Origin: Tubiluchus corallicola | Lineage: Eukaryota > Priapulida > Priapulimorpha > Priapulimorphida > Tubiluchidae | DNA: 55,917 nt | Assembly (NCBI GenBank): GCA_030141605.1 | Contig: JAQGDQ010000199.1 | Span: forward strand, 214,430-270,346 | Direction: 5' to 3' | Part shown: piece after piece, positions 1 through 12,925 of the stretch | How the letters are laid out: every line of letters begins with the position of its first letter | Position numbering within the stretch: position 1 is the stretch's first letter | Position numbers and translations under genes: made by a program | Notes under the pieces: generated by a model | Database searches by the model: none | What the model saw: only the letters and a program-made list of their open reading frames with translations | Told to the model about the DNA's origin: nothing

Positions 1-110
1 GATAGTGAATGAGTGAGTGAGTGAGTGAGTGAGTGAGTGAGTGAATGAGTGAGTGAGTGAGTGAGTGAGTGAGTGAGTGAGTGAGTGAGTGAGTGAGTGA
101 GTGAGTGAAA
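1..110. repeat. (GTGA)n microsatellite
   Basis: Nearly pure tetranucleotide GTGA repeat with a few GAAT interruptions. It stops about 25 bp short of the stop codon of the minus-strand esterase-like gene, so that gene's 3' UTR probably runs into or through it. Similar GTGA arrays recur at 13.3 kb and 53.9 kb. Confidence 0.95.
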
Positions 111-134
111 GAGATGCCCATCTGGTGCAAAGCA

Positions 135-2110
135 TCAAATTATACCTATCACAGACTGTATAGCAGGTACACCCTTGCTCAAAATAATGCAGTGTTTGGT
201 ACAGAAGCCACCTTCCTTCACCTGAATCTTCTCATCGCCAATGTCCAAGTACTTTCGTCCTCCCAATTTGAACTCTGGCCAGAAAACAGTATTTTTGGTT
301 CCACCTTCATTGGGATTTCTGAGAAGACAAATATGTAAAAGATATCAGTAAAATCAAAACTGAAGTACAGAATATTAGTGGGAGTTTTTCAGCAGACTTA
401 TTCGTGGCTAAAGTGGCAAAAATGTCAGTGATTTCATTCTGGAGAATCTTTTAGCAAATAGGAAAAAAATATGACAAAACACTATAAAAACGTCGCCTAA
501 TTACTAGAGTAAAAAGAGATGTTAGACTTGCAAGACTTCTACTTTTTATTTAACAGTAAAATTAGTTTTGTGTAAGAACTAGCAGGAAAAAACCTGGATT
601 ACCCAGTTTCTGCAAAATTGCGGATGTAAGTCATCAATGATCTGCTGATGTTCCTTTCATACTCCGTAAAGTCTTGTTCATTTTTGAGTGGCAGTCCCAT
701 AAAAAATGGTACGTCATCATCGGATACTACTCCACACCACTCGGGCCAAGGTGAGCCAGAGGGTCGATGACTAAACGTATACCAATAAACATGACCACCC
801 CTCTCGAACCAGTTCACGGCAAACTCTGTTAATGGACAGATGCTGTAGAAGTCACCCATAAAGTCTGAAATTGCACTAATACACTCCAAATTTCCAAAAG
901 GATATTCAAGGTATGCATTGAGTACAATATTTTGGACGACTTCATCATAATCTTTAAAAGCATTATTGAAAGTGGCGACATAGTCGGTATAGCTGCAGTT
1001 AGGTTGGTCTTGACTGGGGTAAATCTCTAACTCAGTTTCTCGCAGGAGCTTAGCGCCTTCATTTTTTGTGACAGAAATCATTACTGGTACATCAGCATTT
1101 GCAAAGTTACTAGCACTCGCTGGTGGTGTTACGAGAAAGTTACCATCAAGCGTAGGCCTCACACCCTGATCAGGAATGCCAGTACTTAATGGTAGTGTAA
1201 ATTGTAAAGCATTTAACGTAGAAGCATTGACATCTCTCATGCAAGATATACTGACGTCATCATCTTCAACGCATCCAAGTGCAGCTGCAATGCTTCTGCA
1301 AAAAGCGAGGGCATTTTCAGGTTTATCATAACTTGGATTGTTTTTCCACTCATTGGGAAATGCAGCTTGCACAATAGCAGAAGAAAACAAACTTTTGCTA
1401 AGCGGAGAGATCAAGTGATATCCCACCATTACTCCAGTAGGTTGCCCTGCAATTGTAAGTTTACCTTTGTCCCCACCAAAAGATTCAATATTATCATTTA
1501 TCCACTCAAGTGCCAAAACCTGATCCAACAAACCTTGATTTCCAGGTGATTCTGTGTTATTCAGGAACAGAAAACCAAAAGGTCCAACTCTGTAGTTGAT
1601 GGTGACTACAATCATGTTGGCAAATGCAGAAAGAATTGTTCCATCCATACGTTTTGTATTTGCTGCTCCCATTACAAAAAAACCACCATGAATTAAAACA
1701 ACTGTTGGCAAACCTCTTGCATTTTCTGGAGTAAACACATTTAGATATAGACAATCTTCACTTACTGGAGTAGTAAGATCATATGCATCATTAACTTTCA
1801 TCCCTTCTCCCACAACAGCAGCAAATGTGTTATTTATCTGGAAACAGGAATTGTGGGGTGTTGTTGCTAATTTTATTCCTTTCCACATTTTAACAGGCGC
1901 TGGTTTTGCAAATCGTAAGTTTCCAACTGGGGGTTCAGCATAAGGGATACCTAGAAATGTACGCACTTTTTTGTTTAAAGCTTCCTGCATGAAACCTTTC
2001 ACCTTGCCAGTGGTCGTCTTGACAACGAGGCCATTTCTGTTGACCCGTTTCCCTGATGCAAATGTAAAAATGCAATTCATGATGCAGAACAAAACCCAAC
2101 GACTCTGCAT
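135..2110 (-). CDS. Secreted carboxylesterase/cholinesterase-fold protein, catalytically dead (pseudoenzyme)
   Basis: Two coding exons on the minus strand: 2110-603 and 318-135, joined in phase (ACTGG|GTAATC donor, TTCTCAG|A acceptor), giving about 563 residues, the usual length for type-B carboxylesterases. A hydrophobic N-terminus (residues 3-20) looks like a signal peptide. Family landmarks are GIPYAEPPVGNLRF, EDCLYLNVFTP, the oxyanion-hole HGGFF, the region leading to GGDKGKLTIAG, and the C-terminal NPN-WPEF motif in the small exon. The nucleophile elbow, normally GESAG, reads GQPTG. The catalytic His position in the C-G-x-x-H-x-D-D-x-P motif is Ser (CGVVSDDDVPFF). The acidic residue (KNEG) remains. 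Hydrolysis is therefore not expected, as in neuroligins, gliotactin and glutactin; a ligand-binding or adhesion role is inference. The start was chosen for the signal peptide. A splice acceptor lies 12 bp upstream (2123), implying a non-coding first exon. No transmembrane segment is seen. Confidence 0.9.
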
Positions 2111-3407
2111 GGTGAAACAAACCTGAAATAAGACACAAAATGATAATCCATTTAGAAATCATTTTGTATGGAATTTCGCCAAGTATCTTGTTGTTCACGT
2201 GGCCATGACTACTCACCTGTGCTTAACTGTATAAATAGTAATGATTATAACTATCTGTCAACTAGGGTTAGGCTACTTAATCCATGGTAGACACAGGATG
2301 ACTACTTGACTTCCTGTTCTAGTGAATGGAACCTACCAGTCAACTCCAGGCAGTGGCAAGTTTGCAGGTAGCCTATGGGGGGTGGGGGGGGAGTCTAAGT
2401 AGATGGTTCTAGTATGGGAGGTGTATTTTAATTTTGCTTGAAGAAATTAGTCGTTCTTCTCATGATAACAATGCAAATGACAATGCATCAGCAACAAAAG
2501 ATATTATTAATTAACTGCCCTGCTGGCATCAGATTAGCACATACAAAATCGAGCAACTTACAGTCTCTGGAATGTTGTACTGTACTGGGGTACCTCACAA
2601 CTCTGAACATGGATCACTTCAAGCAATTGAATGGGTCCTCCGTGTAGCACTTACTAACCTTCATTAATGGTCATTGTCTTTTAATTTGACATACAGAAAA
2701 ATAAAAGAGGTGTTGTAGATTTGAATCTTTTCTCAAAACTCAACAGCCAGGATGCTAAACTAACTGACATACTTACTGACTAAACACCGCATGGCATAAA
2801 TTACTGCACAGGTATATTTGTTTGAATATTAACATGAGAGTGACAATTACATAAGTAGTTTTCACAATATAACAGTCAAGTTTTGTTACATATAACAAAC
2901 ATATCGACAAAATGTTAAGGTTGCTTTACGGAAATGCATGATATAAGTAAATATATCATATTTTGCTATTTTAGATTGTTGTAAACCAATTGTTTTCGCA
3001 GTTTAGTTTAATTAATGGCAATTTTATAAGTTTTATATATAATTTACATGTAATATATATAATTTACATATAAATTAGTAAGTGCCAAAACAAGATTCAT
3101 ATATACAGTATAACTAAATCTGGTACTGTTCAGAAAAAGTTCAGAATTGCAAAATTAGCAATGATAAAATGGGCAAATTATTATTAAGATGGAACAGTTT
3201 ATTTGATTGAGCATAGAAAATTTAAAATTTTAACTTCGGGTAAAGTGGTTTAATTGTCTGACTAACGTAATTATAGTGATTGCAGCTTTCAGTTAAGTGC
3301 AACATTGTAAAATGGCCTTTTATTTTTTAATAGAAACAAGATAAAACACTACATCAATAGAGCTGGTTATTTATTACAGTCAAGTTAGGAAAAGTGAATA
3401 CTCTTAC

Positions 3408-3514
3408 CTGTGTACAGATGTGCTTACAGCTTGTAACGACCAACAACGTGTGGCAAAAATGACTGCTCCCTATTGGCAGCAACTAAAGCTGTCAAGAAAG
3501 TCAAAGGTTTTATA
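3408..3514 (-). promoter_or_regulatory. Candidate promoter and non-coding first exon of the esterase-like gene
   Basis: On the minus strand a TATAAAA motif (3514-3508) is followed about 30 bp later by the presumed transcription start. A short segment then ends in a strong donor (ACAG|GTAAGAG, exon end 3408). Splicing to the acceptor at 2123 would join it to the ATG exon. A second donor-like site (CACAG|GTGAGT near 2216) could be an alternative first exon. This is inferred from motifs only. Confidence 0.4.
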
Positions 3515-3559
3515 CTTTTGAAACGACCTTTAAATTTTTATTTGCACGTAAGCCGCCCA

Positions 3560-6340
3560 ATTAACATGTAAATTGTTAACTTTATTATGCAAATAAATGA
3601 ACAAACCGCATGAAAAACAAACGGCATAAGCAATTGAAAACTTTTTCTGCAAGGTCACAGAGCAACGTGCAATATTTTCCCTTAATTCTTGCCGAAACTA
3701 AATTTGTGAAAGGTGAAAAGAGTCACCTTTAGTTCTCTCTAACTGAATTGATTTACAACAGATCCGGTTACGGATCTGAATTTTTTTGCTTTAAAACTCG
3801 GTACTGGAGTTTATAAAGAAATGATAAAGATCAATAAAAATAGACATTTTGCATAAACATACTATACATTACTGTATATTTATTAAACACATAAAAGCTT
3901 AATCTTAGTATTTTTGAAATTCTGATAAATGTGAGGATTTGTGTAATTAAATGACTAATTGGTTCCTTTTCGTCCAAACAGGTCTGTTTTGTACTGTGAA
4001 TGGCACTATAACATACAAAACAACATAAAAATATAAAGAAAAATTAGAACAATTGAATCACAATCACATGGGCTTTACTATTCCAACAATAAGCTCTGAA
4101 AACTGAACAACAACAAATATAACCGATGAGAACATATATTTACATTTAACAAATATCATACGTCTGCAAAATAATTGAATTTATTCTCTGCAAAGTCAAA
4201 TCAAGACATCATAAATTATAACATTTACTGTGACTAGAAACATCGGTATAATAACTAAAACTAAGCGCATTAAGAAAAGACAATGATATAACACCAATCA
4301 AGCAATAAAATAATGAAGAGCAAGAATAACAAAGAAAAACGTGTATATACCTGTCAGTAAAACATTTGCCTCTCACCTAGGCAATGTTCCCGGATACAAG
4401 GTAATAACATTTTTATAGATAAACATGCATACTAACTACAAGTTTTCAAGGTTATGTAAAATACGCAGCGTGGATTCAAAGTATACTGTAAATCTCTAGT
4501 TTTAACGTATAAACATACATCTAAACCAGAAAATTTGAAATGAGCCGAAGTGTAAATGTAAAAATGATAAACGAACGAACCAAGGACAATTTCAAATTAT
4601 TTTTAAGGGAAGAAACGCAATTAAAAAATCCGTTGTATAACACAAATATCTTCACTCGAAACAAATTATGAACAGAATACAAAAACATATGACAAAATGC
4701 AAAGAAAACTTCGCTATGAAAAACAGCAATTATTACTTTCTCTTATCCATCTCATCTGTGTCTCTTATCTCCTCCAGCAATGTTCTATTCTATGCTCAGC
4801 ACAAACATGCAAGAAAGAACATTTATTTACGAGAACTAATTGCAGGTAAAATGCAACTCTTTGTGTGCTGTTATTTGACGTTTACAACAAACATTGTTCA
4901 AAAAATCATGATTACGACGTTAAAATGATAAAGCCAAAGCAAAATTGTTCTAAAATCTTATTAAAATCAGAACCAATATAGGTACTAAAGTGGTGCCCTG
5001 TTTCAGAAGTCTGGTAAGCTTTTAGATTCATCAAAATGACTTTAAGTGTGTGTGTACTGGGATGTTACTGTCGAGACGTCAGCCATTTTACGTTACGGCT
5101 CTCTTTAATAATTGAAGTTACAATGTGGTTAGAGGTGTGTTCTGGATCTGAAGTTTCTTACTTTAATAAAGATTTTGTACTGAACTTCAAATGTATCAGC
5201 ATATAAGAGAACCTGTGTTATCCTAGTATAATTTTATGGCGCTGACTAGAGGTGTGGGTACGGATCCTCTATCCGGGAAAACTGCAACCAAACAAGTTCA
5301 ACTCAATTGACCGAAGGACCCGCTGATCTCAAGATCGTGGATTAGAAATGTTGTGGATACTACGTTCTTTAATTTAAGATGGAAAATAAAAAGTCAGACT
5401 CGCGCAGTCAATCCAGAATTCGTTGTACTATATTCGTGTTCATAATGATCCAGTCAAGCCATAATTGACTTTTTTCTAGAATGATGTTAATTGCTGAAAT
5501 GTAGAATTCAAAATGGCAAATACAAAATCCGACACAGTCATTGTATGCAGAGCTTGTTCTAGGTTTTATGTTTTAATGAAAATCCGTTACGAATTTGAAC
5601 AGCCAGATAAGTTTTTTCAAAAATTATCCTCAACATCATCTTGAATATAAAATGGCGGATCAGTCCTAATGTCTAAATGTCATTTTGGTTGTAGCATATA
5701 AATAACAACACCTAAAGAGGTGCATTTAGCTGCAAAGTAACACTTTTCTTAATAAATGTCCCTTCTTTCATATTTGTTCTGAGCACAGCATGGCTGTATG
5801 AAACAATAGACAAGGAAACATGCTAGTAATTAACTCCTTTTCAGAACGAAAGTTTCTTTGTTTTTAGTTGTCTGTTATCCAGTAGGTAATTCTGATTAAC
5901 TATGTTATTATGTTAAAGCTCGATTCGGGCAAATATATTATATTTGGAGAGTTCAAAGATGTAGCAACTGGATAAAATTTTAAAATAAAAATAAGTTTAC
6001 TAATGGCTATCATGAATACAGTCATTTACCACTACCAGTACTGAAAATTTGGAACTCACAAGTTAAAAGCGCGAATTGATTCTACATTAAATAATCCCAA
6101 AGCAACAGCTAATAGAAGAGCTTTATTGTGCCGTAAAGACAAATGCATGTAGTAGTAGTAGTAGTAGTATTATCTGTATTTTGCTTTTTTGAAAACATTG
6201 ACAAACATAATAAAAGAGACAGACAATCAGTGTTAGTTCAAACAAAAATATTCACTGTTCTAGGCAAATGTGTCTGGTGCAAGCTAAAGTATGAGTGCAA
6301 ACTAGAAATTCAGAAATAAAACTACAAATACACAATGCAC
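3560..6340. other. Intergenic, no gene recognised
   Basis: AT-rich sequence with frequent stops in all frames. The only open stretch (4668-4928, plus) has no recognisable motif. The segment 5480-5790 resembles 11100-11400 and is listed separately. A short (AGT)n run lies at about 6150-6168. Confidence 0.6.
5480..5790 (+). repeat. Diverged dispersed repeat, copy 1
   Basis: Shares ordered blocks with 11100-11400: AAAATGGC-GATCAGTC, then ACAACACCTAA, then a block with CTTTTCTTAA and ATGTCCCTTCTT. Order and orientation are the same in both. The element type is not recognised; no terminal repeats are visible. Confidence 0.6.
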
Positions 6341-6344
6341 TATG

Positions 6345-6455
6345 ATAAAACTACACACACTTTCATTCCCGCACGCACCCATTCATCCTCTGATGCACAC
6401 ACCCTCTCTCTCTCTCTCGTTCACACACACACGCACACGCACACGCACACACATT
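6345..6455. repeat. CA/CT-rich microsatellite
   Basis: Interrupted (CA)n and (CT)n with CACACG variants, ending in a poly-T run. Open frames across it on either strand are low-complexity artefacts. Confidence 0.9.
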
Positions 6456-6637
6456 TTTTTTATAAATGTTGATAAACTGTTCTTCCCACGTAAGCATGTT
6501 GTCCAACTTAACGCCTTTAACAAGAAATTAACAACTTTTGACTGCACATTAACACCATTTTCTATTTGTAGGGATATAGCAGCTGTATTTTCGGTATTGT
6601 TAATTGTTGGGGATAATACCATAAATTCCTTTTTATC

Positions 6638-7100
6638 TCAGTTCATTTTTAACTTGTAATAATTAAATGCCATGTTGATATTCTTTATCTCTTTTTCTAA
6701 GTAGTGTTTTGCAATACTGGTGTTCTCGTGAGCCAGATAAATAGTCGTGTCGTCTGCACATTGCTTAATACTTGAATATTGTAGAACGTTAGAAATATTG
6801 TACATAAAAAGGTTAAACAGTAGAGGTCCCAACAGTGTACCCTGTGGGATACCTTCTTGAAGGTTAGCCCAATCTGAGTATGTTGGAGAGTTTATTTTAA
6901 CCCGCTGCTTTCTATTTTGTAGGTAATCATTAATTAATTTTAATGCTGATTGTTCGAATCCCATTTCCTTCAAATTTTCCCAACACAGTAGTGCGTGATT
7001 TAAACTGTCGAATGGATTATTTAAATCCCCATAAACGGGGGATGGAGCATTAAAATATGATGACCTGTATGAATTCAATGTCCCTCCAGTAAAGAACCAC
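6638..7100 (-). mobile_element. LINE reverse-transcriptase fragment (palm domain)
   Basis: The minus-strand translation shows core non-LTR reverse-transcriptase blocks in order: a diverged LDLxKAFDxLNH block (GDLNNPFDSLNH), then EGIPQGTLLGPLLFNLF (the GxPQGSxLGPLLF block), then a YADDT-type catalytic box reading QCADDTTIY. The frame ends near YYKLKMN, just before the thumb region. No endonuclease or 5' part is visible, so this is a truncated, dead copy of a CR1/Jockey-like LINE. Confidence 0.85.
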
Positions 7101-7123
7101 TGCGACAGGAAAGGAAACAGCAT

Positions 7124-8520
7124 GTTATTTGCCCAATTTCAAAGTGAATTGTAGGCCATATGTAAACTAATTCAAATATGGTGCCACCACTGAACGTCAA
7201 ATCTGAAGTGATCTTTGCATTTCTCCAAGGACATTTGGCAGTAAAATCGCTTTGTTCTTAAAGTTGTTATTAGTGTTCATGGAATGATATTTTAGAAATT
7301 AAATTGCCAAGATCCATTTTGACATAATAATAATGACAGTAGTTTTCCTATACAGTAATTATTTTAGGCACCGCCTGGACAACAGTAATTATTTTATTAT
7401 TGCTGTATTGCGAATGTGATTATTGAAATAGCTAAATATGATGAACACAAAATAATGATCTTAAAACCCTATAGAAACGGCTAGTATTCACCAACTAAAA
7501 TGTATAACTATTTATAACTTGATGTGATTGCATTGTTTACACGCGCATTTATTATGTCCATCTTAACCCACCGTCTACTTGATGAAAACGCCAATTTTAA
7601 TGAAGAAAGTTTACATGAGCAATTTCAGTTTAGCCCTCTTTCTCCTTAACCTTCGGTAAGTGCTAAAATTTTGATTTAGGCGAGTATATATTTCACAGTC
7701 ATAAAACTATCTTTGCTTCCATCTTGTGGTTGCTAACATTTGCATTGCATAAGCAAAATATTCACTTCCGATGCAAGAGACAAGTAATGCAACAATTGGC
7801 GCCATCGATGGCAAGACGGGAAGTCTTGTAAGACAAAACATTTTTAAGTAATATCTTCTGTTCTCTATTGCGTTCTTGTCAGCTTAAAATTGTGAAATTA
7901 ATTTTAATCATTTTATATATTTCCATATAATATGAATCATCACCTGCAGTAGAGACGTGATAATATTATTAATGGCAACTTATTAAATATCTAAATTTAC
8001 TAACATTAAAATAGACAAAAGAATTTTACTTATTTAATGCCTAATACATAAAGACATTCGAGGCAAACACTTGTAGAAAACAACTGAACACTATATTACA
8101 TGTTTGCACAAAAACTGAAACCGTTTATTATACTACATAGTTATATATAACATGACAGCTAAACTACACTGAGGACCAGAGTGTCCTGCAAGAATTAGAC
8201 AGTGGCTAGAAGTGAAATCTAGCCAGTATATATAGGTAGAGAACTATGCAAAAACTTGGCTTCACATATCCCATTACAGTAAAAATAGGGGAGATCCAGT
8301 GAGTATGCATATTCACTGGACCGAGCAATTGTACTAGGGGTGAGTTTAACTAGTAAAATGTTAAAGTGACTAATCAATAGATGGCAGCACCTAAATATAC
8401 AGTTACAACTTTCACAAGTATCTTACTTAACGTAATCTATATGCCACTATATAAAGTAGTAGGCATGTGTACATGAATTTGTTTTTGACTGATCAAATCT
8501 TAAAAATTTCGAAAATAATG
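7124..8520. other. Intergenic, no gene recognised
   Basis: AT-rich; no frame of useful length, no splice-compatible exon and no terminal repeats seen. It separates two LINE pieces of opposite orientation. Confidence 0.5.
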
Positions 8521-8529
8521 TTAATGCTG

Positions 8530-9441
8530 AAAATAATAAAATTGATATTTGGATGAAGGCAAATCAGTTAAGTGTCAAGCAAATTTATGCTTATCACTAA
8601 TCATCAATCTAAATCCGACCTAGATAATTTTAAAATTAAAATTGGTAAAAACATCATACAGCAAACTGATCAAATAAAATATTTAGGTTTGTACATTGAT
8701 AACAAAATGTCATGGAAACCGCATGTAAGCCACATCTCGTACAAAATCAATAAAGTTGTTGGTATAATATCTAACATTAGGCACTATGTTGATAACGACT
8801 CACTCAAAGCAGTATATTCTCAGCTCCAATATTGTATTCTTACTTTTGCTTTTGCAACAACAACCTCTCATAACTGCTTAAAATAAAATTGTCAAAATAA
8901 TGAATTTTTGCTAGATTAGAGAGATTAGAATTTTTGCTAGAGATCACGCAACTCCCGCTTATAAAAACCTTCACGTTCTAAAGCTTCATGATATTTGTAA
9001 TCTTGAACTAACTAAATTTGTTTTCAAATTTAAACATAATCTACTTCCTGAAATATTTTCTGATTATTACACACCTCTAATAAACACCAATAAGATCTGT
9101 AAAAAGAAATTTTGTAAACTGATTTGCAACCAGAAGAATCCGAAGTTCGCTTAAATACAAATGTGTTGTACTGTGGAACTCTCTTTCACTAGACCTATTA
9201 GCAGGCACATTGTTTACTTTTCAAAAACAGTACGAAAAACAACTACTAACGAAATATGATTAGGATTGTGAATTATATTTGTCTCCGTGTCTTGGTTTAT
9301 AAGTTCACCAGAAAACCCGCCTATCACTTGATAAAATATCTATTGTTCTGACTACGTTTTTTAATGCAACTGTTTCTTTCCAGTATATTCTACTTTATGT
9401 GTATGAAATGTTAATGAAGCTGCCATAAAATAAATAAAATT
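8530..9441 (+). mobile_element. LINE 3' part (RT thumb and C-terminal region), decayed
   Basis: Plus-strand translation over two or three frames gives WMKANQLSV, then SSKFMLI, IKYLGLYIDNKMSWKPHV and KINKVVGIISNIR, the typical thumb-region blocks of CR1/Jockey LINEs. The usual C-terminal tail follows (PAYKNLHVLKLHD, NLLPEIFSDYY, an LWNSLS-like block). Frameshifts and stops show it is dead. It ends in an A-rich segment with ATAAAATAAATAAA around 9424-9440, as expected for a LINE 3' terminus. It starts at about the point in the reverse transcriptase where the inverted piece at 6638-7100 stops. Confidence 0.8.
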
Positions 9442-12436
9442 TTCTGACTTCATGCTAGACGCAGTACAGGTAAATTTATACAATACACATTGCATGATAT
9501 GTATTGCATGCAAAGGCCTATAATTGGTTTAAGGTATCTTTTAAAATAATACAATTTAGTTGATGAATGTATTTACAATTTTTTTTTGTTAGGATAGTGC
9601 ATGATGTTTGATCTTTTACATATTGTCAACTGGTAATTATAACTGCATGATGGAATGTTTTCTATATTTTTATATAGATATATATATCTGATGATATAAT
9701 GATATTAATTAAATATGTACATTTTTTATTTAGTTGCTGACTGTCTCCGCAGATGGGGATACTAATTAGGCATGACTTTTTCTTTTACGATCATTTGAGT
9801 AAACAAAGTACATTTGAGCAAGAAAAAGCAAACTAGTACATCAAAACCTGCTGAGAAGATAGGGTTATACAGTATGTGCCAGTAGTGTCAAGTTAAATGT
9901 GTTGTTCACTAGTGTAAGTTAAGTTACATAACTTTCTTAATGTCATTCCTACTGGTAGAATAAGTAACAATGTTTGCAATCGTGTGTCTGTGAAATTTAT
10001 AAGTGATCTTTCTATTCTCTGAAAAGCTTTCATATACAATATACCTGTTAGCCAGTCCGTGTTTGATTAATTGCCCATTGTACTTATAATAAATGCATTC
10101 GTGATTGAAATTTTTTGTAAAATAGAAAAAATATTGTTCAAACTAAACTGTTGTAGTACAACAATTGTAGCTGATGTGCCATCAAGTATACTTTTATACT
10201 TTTTGTCCAAAAAAAGTTCAATTTTAATGTTAATAATATGTTCTATTAAATTTATGTTTAACGAAAAAGCTGATTTTTATGCTTCTTAACCGTGTTTAGA
10301 TATTTGCATTATCGCTAATCAGGACTCTAATTACTGGTGGCGCCACCCCAGAGCTTGAATTGATACTAGCTGAAGGGGCGGATCTGCGGGGAGGCTACAG
10401 CACTCCTGAAACTTTAGTTGATTGAGATCGACCTAAAGTGGCTCAAATCACCTTATGCGACAGGCCTATTGCTCAGTTTGGGGTTTGTCTTTTTGTGTTA
10501 TTTAACAATAAATGTTATATTTTCGGTTAAATTACTTGGAGGTTTAGAGATTTACTGACGTACGAAAAAACGTAACAGTACAGCATAACAAACATCAAGT
10601 GAGATGTATAAGTGTCCTTAACAAAAAATACAAATTAATAAGTTAAAATAAACGACTATAACATTTCGCAACATTTAAATTACTTATGTTATTTGACTTG
10701 ACTTGTCACATTATATTGGAATGATTGGTTTATCCAGCCCTTTTTCTCATTTTTCCCAAATATCCCTAAACTTAACTTGGCAACAAAGTGGATCTATGGT
10801 TGTTGATTTTTTTTTAAATCAGTTTGACTGAAAAGAAAATATAAGAAGTTCACAGTTGATTCAGTGACTATTGTATTACAAATCCGATGCTGTGACTGTT
10901 AGACCACTCAGACCCTTATTTGATGTATTTTATGGTCAGGTCAGCTGTGACTAAAGGTTTGACCTGCGGTCTGCAGATTTTGCGAGAACAATGGACAGGT
11001 TACGACTTGTACAAAGCGCTATATGATCACCAACCCTGCCGAAGACTTTCCTTTGTATCCCACTGACCTAGTATATATCATTAAATTGGTGATAAAATCT
11101 TAAATGATGATGTCACTGCAAATCAAAATTCCATCACAGCCAGGGTTTGCAGTTTTTCTACTAGTTTATAATTATAGTCCTGAGAAGATTCAAGACAATT
11201 CATTACGAAATGGTGGAGCCAGCTTTTTCAAAAAAAATCCTAACTTCACCATTACGAATTTAAAATGGCCGATCAGTCACAATAATATTGGTGAACAATA
11301 CTTCTATTAAAGTATAATTAACAACACCTAACGTGCTGTTAGGCTAAAACGTAATACTTTTCTTAAGTAGATGTCCCTTCTTGTATGTTTGTACAGTTCA
11401 AAACGATTCTTATTCTCCTCGGGAAAATGTGTGTCCGTTCATATTAATGTAAAACAAGCATTGTATAACACCCCACAAGTAGCTACAGAGACCATAGAGT
11501 TACTATGTAAGTGCCTAATAACGAAGAAGCACAAGGTAATACACAACAAGCAGTTTCCCAGCGTGCTTGTATATAAGTGCAGTTCATACATTTCACTGTG
11601 TAAGACATAAGTCATTTATTTCACATTACACATTTACAATAGCTTCATGTACAATATCTAGTGAAAGGGCCTACAAAGAACGTAATACAAATAAGAAATA
11701 CTGCACAGGAAAAGCCTCACACACTGTTCACCTATATACAAATGTAAATGTGTTGCAGGCAATCAAATAGCAGAGCTTGTTAGATTGTCCCACACAGTGA
11801 AAGAAAAAAAAGTAATGAAAATAATCTGAAAATTTAAAGTGAATCGTGTGATTAAGAAAATATTAGTGCTTAAAATGGAATGATGTAATGAATGAAGCTC
11901 ATATATGAGATGATATAAAAGATAGAAAGACTATTATTTGTTAATAGTATGTAAAATTAAGATTACACAAAGAGTGTAATAACAGAGTAACAACAATAAA
12001 AGTCTAACTAGACATTGTTAGGATGTAATAAATTAAGCAAACATGCACCTTGTGTTTGTACTCTCCTGTTTGTAAATTTGTAATTGTATTGGATAGAAGA
12101 ATTTTACCTAAAAGTTTATTTATAATCAGTCTGCAAAAGACAATGACATCATATACAAAAATCCAAAGTACATTCCGTTACACCTATGACCATTGTATCA
12201 ACAAACTAGGGTTGTTAAGTTTGATAAATTAAATGAAATACTTCTGCCCGAAAGCCTTAATATAGCTGCCTTAGGAACTAATGATCTGTTGAAGTTGTTA
12301 TTATTCGGTAAAGATGAATTTAACTATGTTGCTAACTGCAAAATATTCCGATGCATACATGACCTTATATTACATACTAAACGCTTCCAGTAGTTTCTAT
12401 CTGACATGAAATGCACCAGTCTTAAATATTCGTACA
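9442..12436. other. Intergenic, no gene recognised
   Basis: AT-rich and non-coding in appearance. Short open frames at 10071, 11104, 11371, 11567, 12050 and 12193 show no motifs. A more GC-rich patch at about 10330-10480 contains the palindrome GGTGGCGCCACC and an AATAAA near 10508. It looks like part of a repeat, but no ends could be defined. The segment 11100-11400 repeats 5480-5790. Confidence 0.5.
11100..11400 (+). repeat. Diverged dispersed repeat, copy 2
   Basis: Second copy of the repeat at 5480-5790 in the same orientation; shared blocks include ATTACGAATTT, AAAATGGC, GATCAGTC and ATGTCCCTTCTT. Confidence 0.6.
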
Positions 12437-12440
12437 TTAA

Positions 12441-12900
12441 CCCTTTCAGTCCCAAATTATTTTTTTAATAAGAAACATTTTTTGGCTTGATTCTTTTGTT
12501 CAGCATGTCCATCTTGTTTACACACAATAATTATTTTTTTCTACCTGTGCCCGTGTGCTAAATATAGCCTGTATCCCACGGGATACATTGGGATTCAATA
12601 GAAGCATAAAATGTGCTTCATTTTGCAACTGCTGATAATTTTCTAAAGTATTTAAGACATTTAGACATTGCATACTATGCTGATCTGTACAAAGTCGTCT
12701 CTAAAGTACTGTACCTTGCGCAGTTTTTATGCTATGTAGATTTTCTACTTTGCCATTTTATCACCATTTTTAGTCTATTGTTATTGGCTTAAATCAAAAT
12801 AACTATTAACAGATCAAATAACTGTCAGTTTTAAAATTTTAATAATTTTAAAGGCAGAAAATATTCTCGTATCCCACGGGAAACAACGGGTATGAAAGGG
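12441..12900. mobile_element. TTAA-flanked MITE (piggyBac-like, non-autonomous)
   Basis: The element is 460 bp. It begins CCCTTTCAGTCCC and ends GGGTATGAAAGGG, an imperfect terminal inverted repeat of about 13 bp. It is flanked on both sides by TTAA (12437-12440 and 12901-12904), the target duplication typical of piggyBac transposons. The interior carries two copies of GTATCCCACGGGA and has no coding frame. Confidence 0.8.
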
Positions 12901-12925
12901 TTAATACTTTCTAATCGCCATTTTC

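Noticed and set aside
2438-2647. 69-codon plus-strand frame upstream of the esterase-like gene
   Set aside because: No motif, no splice partner; probably chance.
10330-10580. Possible LTR with AATAAA and a GGCGCC-containing start
   Set aside because: No TG/CA inverted ends or target duplication could be located.
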